Of a DNA stretch of 64,000 bases, positions 51,054 through 59,096 are shown piece after piece. The number at the start of each line of letters is the position of its first letter. Positions within the stretch are counted from its first letter, which is position 1. This DNA comes from Bacteroidota bacterium (GTDB taxonomy: Bacteria; Bacteroidota; Bacteroidia; Chitinophagales; BACL12): positions 124,001-188,000 of the forward strand of contig JADKEK010000010.1 in the NCBI GenBank assembly GCA_016718035.1, in the 5' to 3' direction. The notes under the pieces are model-generated. The model saw nothing but the letters and a program-made list of their open reading frames with translations, was not told the origin of the DNA and ran no database searches. A program made the position numbers and the translations under genes.

Positions 51054-52037
51054 ATGAATTCTTGGTGGAAGAATGTATTTATCAATAATGTATTCATAGA
51101 TTTAAAAAGAAAAGGCAAAACAGCAGCAACAGTTTCGCAATACGAATTAGCGAAACACGTTAAAGTGCTCACCATCACCGTTAGGCAAGTTGTAAAAAGT
51201 TTTTGGCTCATCACAATAGGCGTATTATGCGCAGGATTTGGTTTGCGCGGATTTTTATTACCCAGTGAATTTATTGATGGAGGAGCAGTTGGTATTTCAT
51301 TATTAATTGCAGAAGTAACGCATTTACCATTAGCAGTTTTATTAATTGTGGTAAATATTCCTTTTGTTATTTTAGGATTTAATACGATTGGTAAAGATTT
51401 CGCCATAAAAACAATTCTGGGCATAATTGCACTTGCATGTGCTGTCGCATTTATTAATTACCCGATTGTTACAGAAGATAAATTACTCGTAGCCATTTTT
51501 GGTGGATTTTTTCTTGGCGCAGGAATTGGTTTAGCGATGCGTGGTGGTGGAGTTATTGATGGCACGGAAGTGCTGGCAATTAATTTAAGCAAACGTATTG
51601 GAGGTAGTGTAGGTGATATTATTATGGTAATTAATATCATTATATTTTCTATTGCTGCGTATGTGCTATCCTTGGAGACTGCTATGTATTCCATTTTAAC
51701 TTATTTGGCTGCGTCCAAAACTGTTGATTTTATTTTAGATGGTATTGAAGAATATACTGGGGTAACAATTATTTCTCACAAGTCAGAAGAAATAAGAAAT
51801 ATGATTACCGGTAAATTAGGGAGAGGTGTTACTATTTTTAATGGTAAAAGGGGTTTCGGCACACATGGGCATAATCATCGTGATATTGATATTGTTTATA
51901 CGGTAATTACGCGTTTGGAAGTAAGTAAACTCAATGCTGAAATTGAAAAAATTGATAAATCTGCATTTATTGTCATGAGTAGTATCCGCGATACCAAAGG
52001 TGGTATGATTAAAAAGCGGGTGCATAAACATGAATAG
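51054..52037 (+). CDS. YitT family membrane protein
   Basis: 327 residues. After a ~50-residue N-terminal region come five TM helices of the YitT/DUF161 domain (about 58-230), starting SFWLITIGVLCAGFGLRGFLLPSEFIDGGAVGISLL, with NLSKRIGGSVGDIIMVIN. The C-terminal DUF2179 domain (~240-320, EEIRNMITGKLGRGVTIFNGK, VYTVITRLEVSKLNAEI) is cytoplasmic. The function is unknown. An unusually clear AAGGAG ribosome binding site sits 9 bases before the ATG, rare for this phylum. A TATTTTTG box lies at 51016-51023. The repeat cluster begins 1 base after its stop. Confidence 0.92.
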   Translation: MNSWWKNVFINNVFIDLKRKGKTAATVSQYELAKHVKVLTITVRQVVKSFWLITIGVLCAGFGLRGFLLPSEFIDGGAVGISLLIAEVTHLPLAVLLIVVNIPFVILGFNTIGKDFAIKTILGIIALACAVAFINYPIVTEDKLLVAIFGGFFLGAGIGLAMRGGGVIDGTEVLAINLSKRIGGSVGDIIMVINIIIFSIAAYVLSLETAMYSILTYLAASKTVDFILDGIEEYTGVTIISHKSEEIRNMITGKLGRGVTIFNGKRGFGTHGHNHRDIDIVYTVITRLEVSKLNAEIEKIDKSAFIVMSSIRDTKGGMIKKRVHKHE

Positions 52038-52515
52038 GTTTCACCCGCCTCAGCGGACTGGAAGCGCGGAGAAGCGGAGATTGATTGAATATGGATTGTG
52101 TGATATGGTTTGTTATTGAGTGCGCGGAGCTGGTAAACCAATTGTTTCTCCCAAAGATGCAAAGGTAAATTGATTGTAAAATGTGCGATATGGTTTGTTT
52201 TCAAGCGCGCAAAGCTGGCAAACCATTTGTTTCACGCGGAGAAGCGGAGATTGTTTGAATATGGGTTGTTTGTTTTGAGCCCGCGGAGCTGGAAAACCAA
52301 TTGTTTCTCGCAAAGGCGCAAAGGTAAATTGAATGTAAAATGTGTGATATGGTTTGTTTTCAAGCGCCAAGCTTTTAAACCATTTGTTTCACGCAATGAT
52401 GCAAAGCTTTTAAACACATACTACCTTTGCTCGCTTGAATTGGTTTTTTATTTAAATCGGTGCATTATACGGAAAGTGTTTGACTTTGCGCCTTTGCGAG
52501 AAACAACAACCTGTA
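52038..52515. repeat. Palindromic repeat cluster upstream of dnaB
   Basis: Non-coding. It opens with GTTTCACCCGCCTCAGCGG, a diverged version of the 19078 terminus, directly after the YitT stop. Two tandem units of ~160-170 bases follow (52065-52234 and 52235-52390), each starting CGCGGAGAAGCGGAGATTG and ending AACCATTTGTTTCAC. They share TTTCTCGCAAAG, CAAGCGCGCAAAG and ATATGGTTTGTT with the other clusters. The end includes GCGCCTTTGCGAGAAAC. Short open frames inside are repeat artefacts. Confidence 0.85.
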
Positions 52516-52520
52516 GGTAA

Positions 52521-52748
52521 TTATTTTTCCCCATTCGAAACCAGAACCACGAGCACTTAAAAAATGTTGATAATAAGTTATTAAATTTTTCTATTTTTTG
52601 TAAATTACACTAGATTCAACCTATCCACAGCAGACAGATTAACGCTCCGATTGTGCATAGATTTTTATTCATAAATATTGGGTTACAACTGTTTCCCGTT
52701 ATACTTTTGGCGTCCCGTAACAGGGGAGAACCGGCAAACTGAACCAAC
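52521..52748 (+). promoter_or_regulatory. dnaB upstream region
   Basis: 228 bases between the repeats and dnaB. It contains a two-box promoter at 52678-52709 (described separately) and no gene. CTATCCACAGCAG at 52621 is DnaA-box-like (TTATCCACA with one or two mismatches) but stands alone, so an origin cannot be claimed. Confidence 0.4.
52678..52709 (+). promoter_or_regulatory. Promoter of dnaB
   Basis: TTG (52678-52680), a 21-base spacer and TACTTTTG (52702-52709). The predicted leader is about 36 bases. Confidence 0.6.
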
Positions 52749-54296
52749 ATGGCAGAATTCGATAACAACCAGACTAATCAATATAAAAAAAACGACCGCA
52801 AACGTAACCAGGCCGATTTATCCAGCGTGGTTTATGGTAAAGTACCACCACAAGCACCCGATTTGGAAGAAGCCGTTTTAGGCGCTTTCATGATCGACCG
52901 CGATGCTGTTACCAACGCTATTGAAATATTGAGGGCAGAAAGCTTTTACGATGACCGTCACCGCATCATTTTTGCCGCCATCCGCCGTTTGTTTGAAAAA
53001 ACACAACCTATCGACTTACTTACCGTAACTGAAGAGTTGCGCAAAATGGGTCAACTGGAAGAAGCCGGCGGACCGTTTTATGTTACTTCACTAACCAATA
53101 GAGTGGCTTCTGCGGCGCATATCGAACACCATGCGCGTATTGTTACCCAAAAATTTATTCAGCGTGAACTTATTCGTATTTCCAGCGAAATAGTGCACGA
53201 CTCGTATGAAGATACTACCGACGTATTTGAATTGTTAGATAAAGCCGAACAAAACTTATTTAACATCGCCGATAAAAATTTACGCACGAGTTATAATGAA
53301 ATTAATAATTTATTAAGCGCGACCATAAAAGAAATTGACGAAGCGAGAAAACATGAAGATTCATTAACAGGATGTCCTTCAGGTTTTAGTAACCTCGACC
53401 GTGTTACAGGTGGCTGGCAAAAATCAGATTTAATTATCGTGGCTGCCCGACCAGCGATGGGTAAAACTGCATTCACTTTATCGCTTGCGCGAAATGCGGC
53501 TGTTGATTTTAACAAAGGTGTTGCCATTTTTTCACTTGAGATGAGTTCTCAGCAATTAGTAAAACGTTTATTAAGTGCTGAAACAGAAATTCCAGCGGAA
53601 AAAATTATTAAAGGTCATCTCGCTGAACATGAAATGGTGCAGTTGGTAAAACTTTCAGGTAAATTAGGAGAGGCTCCAATTTTTATTGATGATACACCTG
53701 CCATCAACATTTTTGAATTACGTGCAAAATGCCGCCGTTTAAAAATGCAACACGATATTCAATTGGTAGTTATCGATTATTTACAATTAATGACTGCCTC
53801 CGACTCAAATAAAGGCGGTGGAAATCGCGAACAGGAAATCAGTCAGATTTCACGTTCATTAAAATCTATTGCCAAAGAATTAAATATTCCTATCATCGCA
53901 TTATCGCAGTTATCGCGTAAAGTGGAAGACCGCGGTGGAAGCAAACGACCAATGTTATCCGATTTACGTGAATCTGGAGCCATTGAGCAGGATGCCGACT
54001 TAGTATGTTTCCTTTACCGTCCTGAATATTATGGATTGGATGTGGATGAAAATGGATTGCCGACAAAAGGTATTGGTGAAGTAATGATTGCTAAACACCG
54101 TAACGGTGCATTGGAAAATGTGCGCGTTCGCTTCGTTGATAAATTCATCAAATTCGTTGACCTTGATGAAATGTATACGCCTCAAAATTTAACACCACTC
54201 GCTAATGTCATCACCGATAATAAAGCCACTATCACCCGTAAATCCAAAATGGATGATATGGATAATATCGATATGTCCGAGGAACCACCGTTTTAA
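52749..54296 (+). CDS. dnaB: Replicative DNA helicase DnaB
   Basis: 515 residues. The N-terminal domain (QAPDLEEAVLGAFMIDRDAV) and the RecA-like helicase domain with Walker A ARPAMGKTAFTLSLARN, VVIDYLQLM (Walker B/H3), and DLRESGAIEQDADLVCFLYR are unmistakable. It unwinds DNA at the replication fork as a hexamer. A variable N-terminal ~35 residues and a C-terminal tail (RKSKMDDMDNIDMSEEPPF) extend the core. It is bracketed by two repeat clusters. Confidence 0.98.
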   Translation: MAEFDNNQTNQYKKNDRKRNQADLSSVVYGKVPPQAPDLEEAVLGAFMIDRDAVTNAIEILRAESFYDDRHRIIFAAIRRLFEKTQPIDLLTVTEELRKMGQLEEAGGPFYVTSLTNRVASAAHIEHHARIVTQKFIQRELIRISSEIVHDSYEDTTDVFELLDKAEQNLFNIADKNLRTSYNEINNLLSATIKEIDEARKHEDSLTGCPSGFSNLDRVTGGWQKSDLIIVAARPAMGKTAFTLSLARNAAVDFNKGVAIFSLEMSSQQLVKRLLSAETEIPAEKIIKGHLAEHEMVQLVKLSGKLGEAPIFIDDTPAINIFELRAKCRRLKMQHDIQLVVIDYLQLMTASDSNKGGGNREQEISQISRSLKSIAKELNIPIIALSQLSRKVEDRGGSKRPMLSDLRESGAIEQDADLVCFLYRPEYYGLDVDENGLPTKGIGEVMIAKHRNGALENVRVRFVDKFIKFVDLDEMYTPQNLTPLANVITDNKATITRKSKMDDMDNIDMSEEPPF

Positions 54297-54324
54297 TTAA
54301 TGCTACTTTACTGAAAATAGATTA

Positions 54325-54655
54325 ATGGTTGTTTCTCGCCAAGGCGCTAAGTTTAGGTGAATATTTGATGTGTGATATGGTTTGTTTTCAAGCGCGCAAA
54401 GCTTTTAAACCAATTAATATATTTCTCCGCTTTCTCCCATCTCCGCGTGAAACAATCATCGAACGGTTCACGCGAAGCCGCGGATACAAGGCGCGGAGAT
54501 TAAAGGAAAATTTAATGTTATATAAGGATTGTTTTTAGGACGAAAAGTTATTAAACGAAGCACCTTTGCTTGCTTGAATTGGTTTTTTATTTAAAAATAG
54601 CACATCGTGCTGGTAATTTTACCTTTGCGACTTTGCGAGAAACACTTCGTAAATT
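54325..54655. repeat. Palindromic repeat cluster downstream of dnaB
   Basis: Non-coding. It contains GTTTCTCGCCAAGGCGC, GTTTTCAAGCGCGCAAAGC, a hairpin-forming CTCCGCGTGAAAC...GCGCGGAG module, and the closing ACTTTGCGAGAAACAC, with GCTTGAATTGGTTTTTTATT shared with the 52038 cluster (and inverted in the 19069 element). It lies between dnaB and the convergent LptF/G-like gene. No gene is seen in it. Confidence 0.8.
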
Positions 54656-54692
54656 ATATCCTGACACTGAAACAAACAATAATACATCAACC

Positions 54693-55793
54693 CTATCGGC
54701 TCGCATAACGCACAAGCAACAGCGCAACAAAGGCAAACAAAATATTCGGAATATTAGTCCCGATGATAGGATGCAATCCATTATTAATGGAAAACGAAGT
54801 AGAAAATTGCATGAAAAAAATATATAACGCACTCAACGCAACACCCGCGATAATATTAAACCAATTACCACCACGTATTTTTTTAGACCCCAATGCAGCT
54901 CCCATAATCACTAAAATTAATGCAGAAATAGCAGAAGAAGCCCTGCGATATTGTTCAACAGTATAATATTCTAATTCACCCGTACCTTCCGCTTTTTTCT
55001 CCGCAATGTATTGCTCCATTTCTTCATAATTCAACACATCCTTAATACGTATATCCTCATCAAAATCTTTAGGTAATAAATTTAAGACAGTATCCATTTG
55101 TTTGCCTTCGGTATACTTTTCACCCGGACTTTTAATTTCCCAATATTTGTAATCCACAAACCGCCATTGTTTGGTGTCGGCAATATATTGGATTTTCGAA
55201 GCATTTATTTTTCTTGTCAATTGTCTGTCCTTATCACTGCCTTTAAATTCTTCCAACGAAAAATTATAACCTTCGTTGTTTTTGAATTTAAATCGTTCTA
55301 AAGAAATAAAAGTGTTTTTATTTATTTTAAGATGTTTGTTATTACCATAATTTTTAGGCGCATGAATATACTTGTCCTCAAAAGCTAATTTCCGTTTATT
55401 GGTTTCAGGCACTGTCCAGTAATTGGCATACAACAACACGCCAACAGCAGCTAACCCGCAAACGATGTAAGGCCTCAAAAAACGTCGAAAATTCATCCCA
55501 CTATTAAACATGGCAATAATTTCACTGTTATAAGCCATGCGCGAAGTGAAAAATATAACCGCTAAAAATATGAGTAAAGGAGCTAGTATTGACGTGATAA
55601 ATGGAATGAAGTCCAGGTAGTATTGAATAATTTCAGGAGTCGGTGCGTTTTTTTCGACAAACTTTTCTGTTTTTTCAGAAAGGTCAATAACAATGGCGAT
55701 AGATATAATTAGGACATGTGCGAATATGGTAGACACTACGAATTTTTTTACTACGTAAATGTCGATAATACTCAACCATCGCCTAAACGGCAT
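54693..55793 (-). CDS. LptF/LptG (YjgP/YjgQ) family permease
   Basis: 366 residues from the ATG at 55793 (MPFRRWLSIIDIYVVKKFVV); a longer frame to 55859 would overlap tgt by 43 bases. Six TM helices (three N-terminal near 12-32, 56-80 and 95-115; three C-terminal near 280-365) flank a periplasmic beta-jellyroll domain. YIVKKF-like start, LVIDLSEKTEKFVEK and QYYLDFIPFITSILAPLL, and the central YNSEIIAMFNSGMNFRRFLRPY motif, identify the LPS-export permeases LptF/LptG. Which of the two cannot be settled here. It follows tgt by 23 bases. Confidence 0.92.
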   Translation of the reverse strand: MPFRRWLSIIDIYVVKKFVVSTIFAHVLIISIAIVIDLSEKTEKFVEKNAPTPEIIQYYLDFIPFITSILAPLLIFLAVIFFTSRMAYNSEIIAMFNSGMNFRRFLRPYIVCGLAAVGVLLYANYWTVPETNKRKLAFEDKYIHAPKNYGNNKHLKINKNTFISLERFKFKNNEGYNFSLEEFKGSDKDRQLTRKINASKIQYIADTKQWRFVDYKYWEIKSPGEKYTEGKQMDTVLNLLPKDFDEDIRIKDVLNYEEMEQYIAEKKAEGTGELEYYTVEQYRRASSAISALILVIMGAALGSKKIRGGNWFNIIAGVALSALYIFFMQFSTSFSINNGLHPIIGTNIPNILFAFVALLLVRYASR

Positions 55794-55816
55794 AAATATA
55801 TAATCCCCAATTTTTT

Positions 55817-56947
55817 TCACAGTCTCGCGGAAACATTTTTTACCATTTGCACTTTCCATTGTGCAAAATCACCAGCTATAATATGTTTTCTTGCTTCTTT
55901 TACCAGCCATAAATAAAAACTTAAATTATGGATGCTGGCAATTTGTGGTCCAAGTCGCTCACCACTCGCAAATAAATGGCGTAAAAACGCTTTGCTGTGT
56001 AAACGACTAGTTGAAGCATTACTTGAAATATCTATGGGCGAAAAATCGGTCTCCCATTTTTTGTTTTTAATATTAATTATGCCTTCGGCAGTAAACAACA
56101 TACCATTTCTGCCATTGCGTGTTGGCATCACACAATCAAACATGTCGATACCTAACGCTATACTCTCTAAAATATTGGCGGGTGTTCCTACACCCATTAA
56201 ATAACGGGGTTTGTTTTCCGGCAAAATACTACAAACAGTTTCGGTCATGGCATACATATCTTCATGCGGCTCTCCAACACTCAATCCGCCAATCGCATTA
56301 CCCTCAAGTTCCATGCCTGCAATTACTTCTGCACTCTGTTTGCGCAAATCGGGATAAACCGAACCCTGCACAATTGGAAATAAAAATTGCCTATAGTCAT
56401 AAATTGGTGCAGTTGATTTAAAATGTGTAACACAACGTTGTAACCAGCGATGTGTAAGTTCCATGCTCTTTTTGGCATAGGGATATTCGCAAGGGTAGGG
56501 TGTACATTCGTCGAATGCCATGATAATATCAGCACCTATTTTTCGCTGAATATCCATTACACCTTCCGGTGTAAAGGTATGTTTGGAGCCATCAATATGC
56601 GATTGAAAAGTAACGCCCTCTTCTTTGATTTTGCGGATTTGCGCTAAAGAATGCACCTGAAAACCACCACTATCGGTTAAAATCGGACCCTTCCATCCAT
56701 TAAATTTATGTAAACCTCCGGCTTTTTCTATCGTATCAGTCCCGGGTCGCAAATACAAATGATAAGTATTCCCTAAAATAATCTGGGCCGCGATATCCTC
56801 CTCAAGCTCCTTGAAATGTACGCCTTTAACAGTGCCAATGGTGCCGACAGGCATAAAAATGGGCGTTTCAATGCTGCCATGGTCGGTTTCAAGCACACCT
56901 GCACGGGCTTTTGAATGCGGATCGGTATTGGTTAATTGGAAAAACAC
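55817..56947 (-). CDS. tgt: Queuine tRNA-ribosyltransferase, GTG start
   Basis: 376 residues from a GTG at 56947 (then FFQLTNTDPHSKARAGVL), the usual Tgt size; an in-frame ATG at 56983 adds 12 residues but lies upstream of the -7 box at 56952-56959. LRPGTDTIEKAGGLHKF, LTDSGGFQVHSLAQIRK and FDCVMPTRNGRNGMLFT contain the active-site Asp residues and the substrate-binding GGLSVGEP segment is present. It exchanges guanine for a queuosine precursor in tRNA. Unusually, the C-terminal zinc site (normally CxCxxC) reads SSNASTSRLH, with Ser/Ala/Ser at the cysteine positions; the later IHN His is kept. Confidence 0.94.
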   Translation of the reverse strand: MFFQLTNTDPHSKARAGVLETDHGSIETPIFMPVGTIGTVKGVHFKELEEDIAAQIILGNTYHLYLRPGTDTIEKAGGLHKFNGWKGPILTDSGGFQVHSLAQIRKIKEEGVTFQSHIDGSKHTFTPEGVMDIQRKIGADIIMAFDECTPYPCEYPYAKKSMELTHRWLQRCVTHFKSTAPIYDYRQFLFPIVQGSVYPDLRKQSAEVIAGMELEGNAIGGLSVGEPHEDMYAMTETVCSILPENKPRYLMGVGTPANILESIALGIDMFDCVMPTRNGRNGMLFTAEGIINIKNKKWETDFSPIDISSNASTSRLHSKAFLRHLFASGERLGPQIASIHNLSFYLWLVKEARKHIIAGDFAQWKVQMVKNVSARL

Positions 56948-56951
56948 GCCG

Positions 56952-56959
56952 CAAAAATA
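56952..56959 (-). promoter_or_regulatory. TAnnTTTG box directly before tgt
   Basis: Minus-strand TATTTTTG, exact consensus, ending 5 bases before the GTG start at 56947; predicted leaderless. Confidence 0.45.
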
Positions 56960-57032
56960 CTTAATTGTGGAAAGCTTGTGCATATGTTATGAACTGTTGT
57001 CAACTTAAATGTGGAGCACAAGTTCAATAATC

Positions 57033-57040
57033 TAACTTTG
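57033..57040 (+). promoter_or_regulatory. -7 promoter box of the glycosyltransferase/sigma-factor unit
   Basis: TAACTTTG, exact consensus, 13 bases before the ATG at 57054. Confidence 0.45.
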
Positions 57041-57053
57041 CCGCAGCACTATT

Positions 57054-57287
57054 ATGGACGACTCATTTATTAATATCCTTGTATTTTACACATTTTGCGG
57101 AGCAGCTTTTTTTCAACTTTTTTATTTCCTGTTTTTTTATTTGCGTTTAGCAAATTATAAACCGAAAGAAAAGAAAATAACGCAGTATCCACCTGTATCC
57201 GTAATTATTTGCGCACGGAACGAAGACACTAATCTCAAACAGCATCTTCCAAAATTCTTGCACAAGACTATCCTGCATTTGAAGTAA
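57054..57287 (+). CDS. Glycosyltransferase family 2, N-terminal fragment (frameshifted)
   Basis: 77 residues: a TM helix (~8-32), then PPVSVIICARNEDTNLKQHLP, the start of a GT-A (GT2) domain, after which the frame reads ...KFLHKTILHLK and stops at 57287. In the other frame the same DNA continues ILAQDYPAFEVIVVDDNSDD, the expected GT2 continuation. A single A missing from the AAAA at 57251-57254 would restore one gene covering 57054-58180. The gene is thus either broken or affected by a homopolymer sequencing error. Confidence 0.85.
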   Translation: MDDSFINILVFYTFCGAAFFQLFYFLFFYLRLANYKPKEKKITQYPPVSVIICARNEDTNLKQHLPKFLHKTILHLK

Positions 57288-57289
57288 TT

Positions 57290-58180
57290 GTGGTTGATGA
57301 TAACTCTGATGACGGCACTACCGAATATCTCTTTTTCCTTTCACAAAAAGAACCGAGATTAAAACGCACCAAAACAGGTAACAGCAATCGGATGATGGCA
57401 GGAAAAAAATTCCCGCTCACATTAGGCTTAAAAGCTGCTGCTAACGAATTGGTGGTATTAACCGATGCAGATTGTTACCCTGCTACCAATCAATGGCTTA
57501 AACAAGTTGTAAGTGGATACGCAACAGATAATAAAGCAATTGTATTAGGTTATGGTGCTTACGAGAAAAAACCGGGACGATTAAACAGACGAATCCGATA
57601 TGAAACTTTTTTAACGGCATTGAATTATTTATCGTTTGCTTTGGCCAAACTACCGTATATGGGGGTGGGAAGAAATTTATCGTACCAAAAAGGATTGTTT
57701 TTTAGCACAAATGGTTTTTTCGACCATCGACATATTCCAAGTGGTGATGATGATTTATTTATCAATAAAGTCGCCACTAAAAGAAATACAGAAATCGTAA
57801 TATCTCCTGATGCATTTACTTACTCTCCACCCAAAGAAACCCGTGAGGAATGGATAGAACAAAAAACGCGTCACATGAGCACTGCCAGGTATTACCGGGC
57901 TAAACATAAATTCTGGTTAGCGCTTCAGCCAATTTCGCATATTTTGTTTTGGATTACGTCACTCTATTTATTGGCTACCGTATTTGTTTATTGGTATATA
58001 GTTGCAGCTGCATTTGTTTTGCGCTGGGCACTTTTGCGATACACATTCGGACAGTCGATGAATAAACTGGATGAAAAAGATTTAAAGCCTTATATCGAGT
58101 TATATGATATCATGCAAATCGGCTACTATTTCCGCTTTGCCAAAGCAGCTTTAGTAAAAACAAAATATAGATGGGATTAA
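57290..58180 (+). CDS. Glycosyltransferase family 2, C-terminal part (frameshifted)
   Basis: 296 residues listed from GTG 57290, but this is not a true start: the frame is open and protein-like back to ~57254. VVDDNSDDGTTEYL and VLTDADCYPATNQWLKQ are the GT2 nucleotide-sugar and metal-binding Asp motifs, and SGDDDLFINKVA and QKTRHMSTARYYRAKHKFW match the acceptor region of processive-type GT2 enzymes. C-terminal TM helices (~190-245) anchor it to the membrane. Together with the fragment at 57054 it forms a ~375-residue membrane glycosyltransferase. The sugar is unknown. The downstream sigma-factor gene overlaps its end by 10 bases. Confidence 0.88.
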   Translation: MVDDNSDDGTTEYLFFLSQKEPRLKRTKTGNSNRMMAGKKFPLTLGLKAAANELVVLTDADCYPATNQWLKQVVSGYATDNKAIVLGYGAYEKKPGRLNRRIRYETFLTALNYLSFALAKLPYMGVGRNLSYQKGLFFSTNGFFDHRHIPSGDDDLFINKVATKRNTEIVISPDAFTYSPPKETREEWIEQKTRHMSTARYYRAKHKFWLALQPISHILFWITSLYLLATVFVYWYIVAAAFVLRWALLRYTFGQSMNKLDEKDLKPYIELYDIMQIGYYFRFAKAALVKTKYRWD

Positions 58181-58773
58181 ACGAAAATCTTTCTGATCGC
58201 GCCCGTGAGGATATGGAACTGGTTGAAAAAGCCCGCAAAGGCGACCAGTATGCCTATAGTGTTTTAATGGGGCGATATAAAGATTCAATTAATTTCATGC
58301 TGCTCAAAATGGTTCACAATCGCGATGATGCCGATGATTTAACCATAGAAGCTTTTGGGAAAGCATTTTTACACCTTGAAAAATATACTCCTGACTTTGC
58401 ATTCAGTACATGGCTATTTAAAATTGCCCTGAATAATGCCATAGATTTTATTCGCAAAAAGAAATTAAAAACATTGAGCTTAGATGATGAAAATGACGAA
58501 TCATCAAAATATGTTTTTTCCAAAATTAAAACAAGTGCATTAGACCCGGAAGAGTCTATCATAAAAGATCAACGTGCAGGCTTAATGCGCACCATTTTAG
58601 ATGAACTCAATCCGAAATATAAAACATTAATCGAAATGCGTTATTTTGAAGAACTGAGTTATGAAGAAATAGCAGAAAAACTCAATATGCCGCTCGGCAC
58701 AGTAAAAGCCCAACTTTTCCGCGCACGAAATTTTCTTTATGAATTACTCGCCGAAAGAAAAGGGAGGATTTGA
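58171..58773 (+). CDS. ECF-type RNA polymerase sigma factor
   Basis: 200 residues. Region 2 (residues ~20-90: YAYSVLMGRYKDSINFMLLK, RDDADDLTIEAFGKAFLHLEKY, FSTWLFKIALNNAIDFIRK) and region 4 (~130-190: LNPKYKTLIEMRYFEELSYEEIAEKLNMPLGTVKAQLFRARN) are standard for sigma-70 ECF factors. No anti-sigma gene follows. It overlaps the glycosyltransferase by 10 bases, so it is cotranscribed with it, which is unusual and may mean it is expressed constitutively. The target regulon is unknown. Confidence 0.95.
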   Translation: MGLNENLSDRAREDMELVEKARKGDQYAYSVLMGRYKDSINFMLLKMVHNRDDADDLTIEAFGKAFLHLEKYTPDFAFSTWLFKIALNNAIDFIRKKKLKTLSLDDENDESSKYVFSKIKTSALDPEESIIKDQRAGLMRTILDELNPKYKTLIEMRYFEELSYEEIAEKLNMPLGTVKAQLFRARNFLYELLAERKGRI

Positions 58774-59096
58774 TATTGAAATTGGTTTGAAATTATAAAA
58801 TGACAGCTACTATCTTGCGATCACCAAAGGGTTGCATTTTGCTCTTCAAATTATTTTTTCCGGCTTTAGTATCCGCACAAATTTAAACTATATTTAAATA
58901 GCAAATTAAAATCATCTTTGTATTTCCTTTGTGTTAATTCTCTTTATTGTTCGGCTGTTTGGTTTATCAATCACTATCTCCGCCTCTCCCCACAAACCAT
59001 ACAATCCGCGTGAACCAAAAACAACTCCGATGCAAACAACATTTAATAATCACCGGCAACTAATTTGCAAAGAACTGCAAAAAACAATCCTGCAAA
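58774..59096. other. 323-base convergent intergenic region
   Basis: Between the sigma-factor gene and the convergent saccharopine-dehydrogenase-like gene. It contains degenerate pieces of the palindromic-repeat vocabulary (TCCTTTGTGTTAATTC near 58921, CTCCGCCTCTCC near 58978, CCGCGTGAACC near 59008). No convincing gene or strong terminator was seen. Confidence 0.5.

Noticed and set aside
50843..51424. 193-codon minus-strand frame between the acyl-CoA dehydrogenase and YitT genes
   Set aside because: It crosses a terminator and the coding regions of two conserved plus-strand genes; the translation is low quality.
52113..52520. Overlapping frames on both strands in the 52-kb repeats
   Set aside because: The same palindromic sequence gives open frames on both strands; translations are repetitive and not protein-like.
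52621..52633. Single DnaA-box-like sequence before dnaB as a replication origin
   Set aside because: One imperfect box without a cluster, an AT-rich unwinding region or dnaA/dnaN nearby is not enough.
58774..59096. 73-codon plus-strand frame after the sigma factor
   Set aside because: It is made of degenerate repeat words and lacks coding features.
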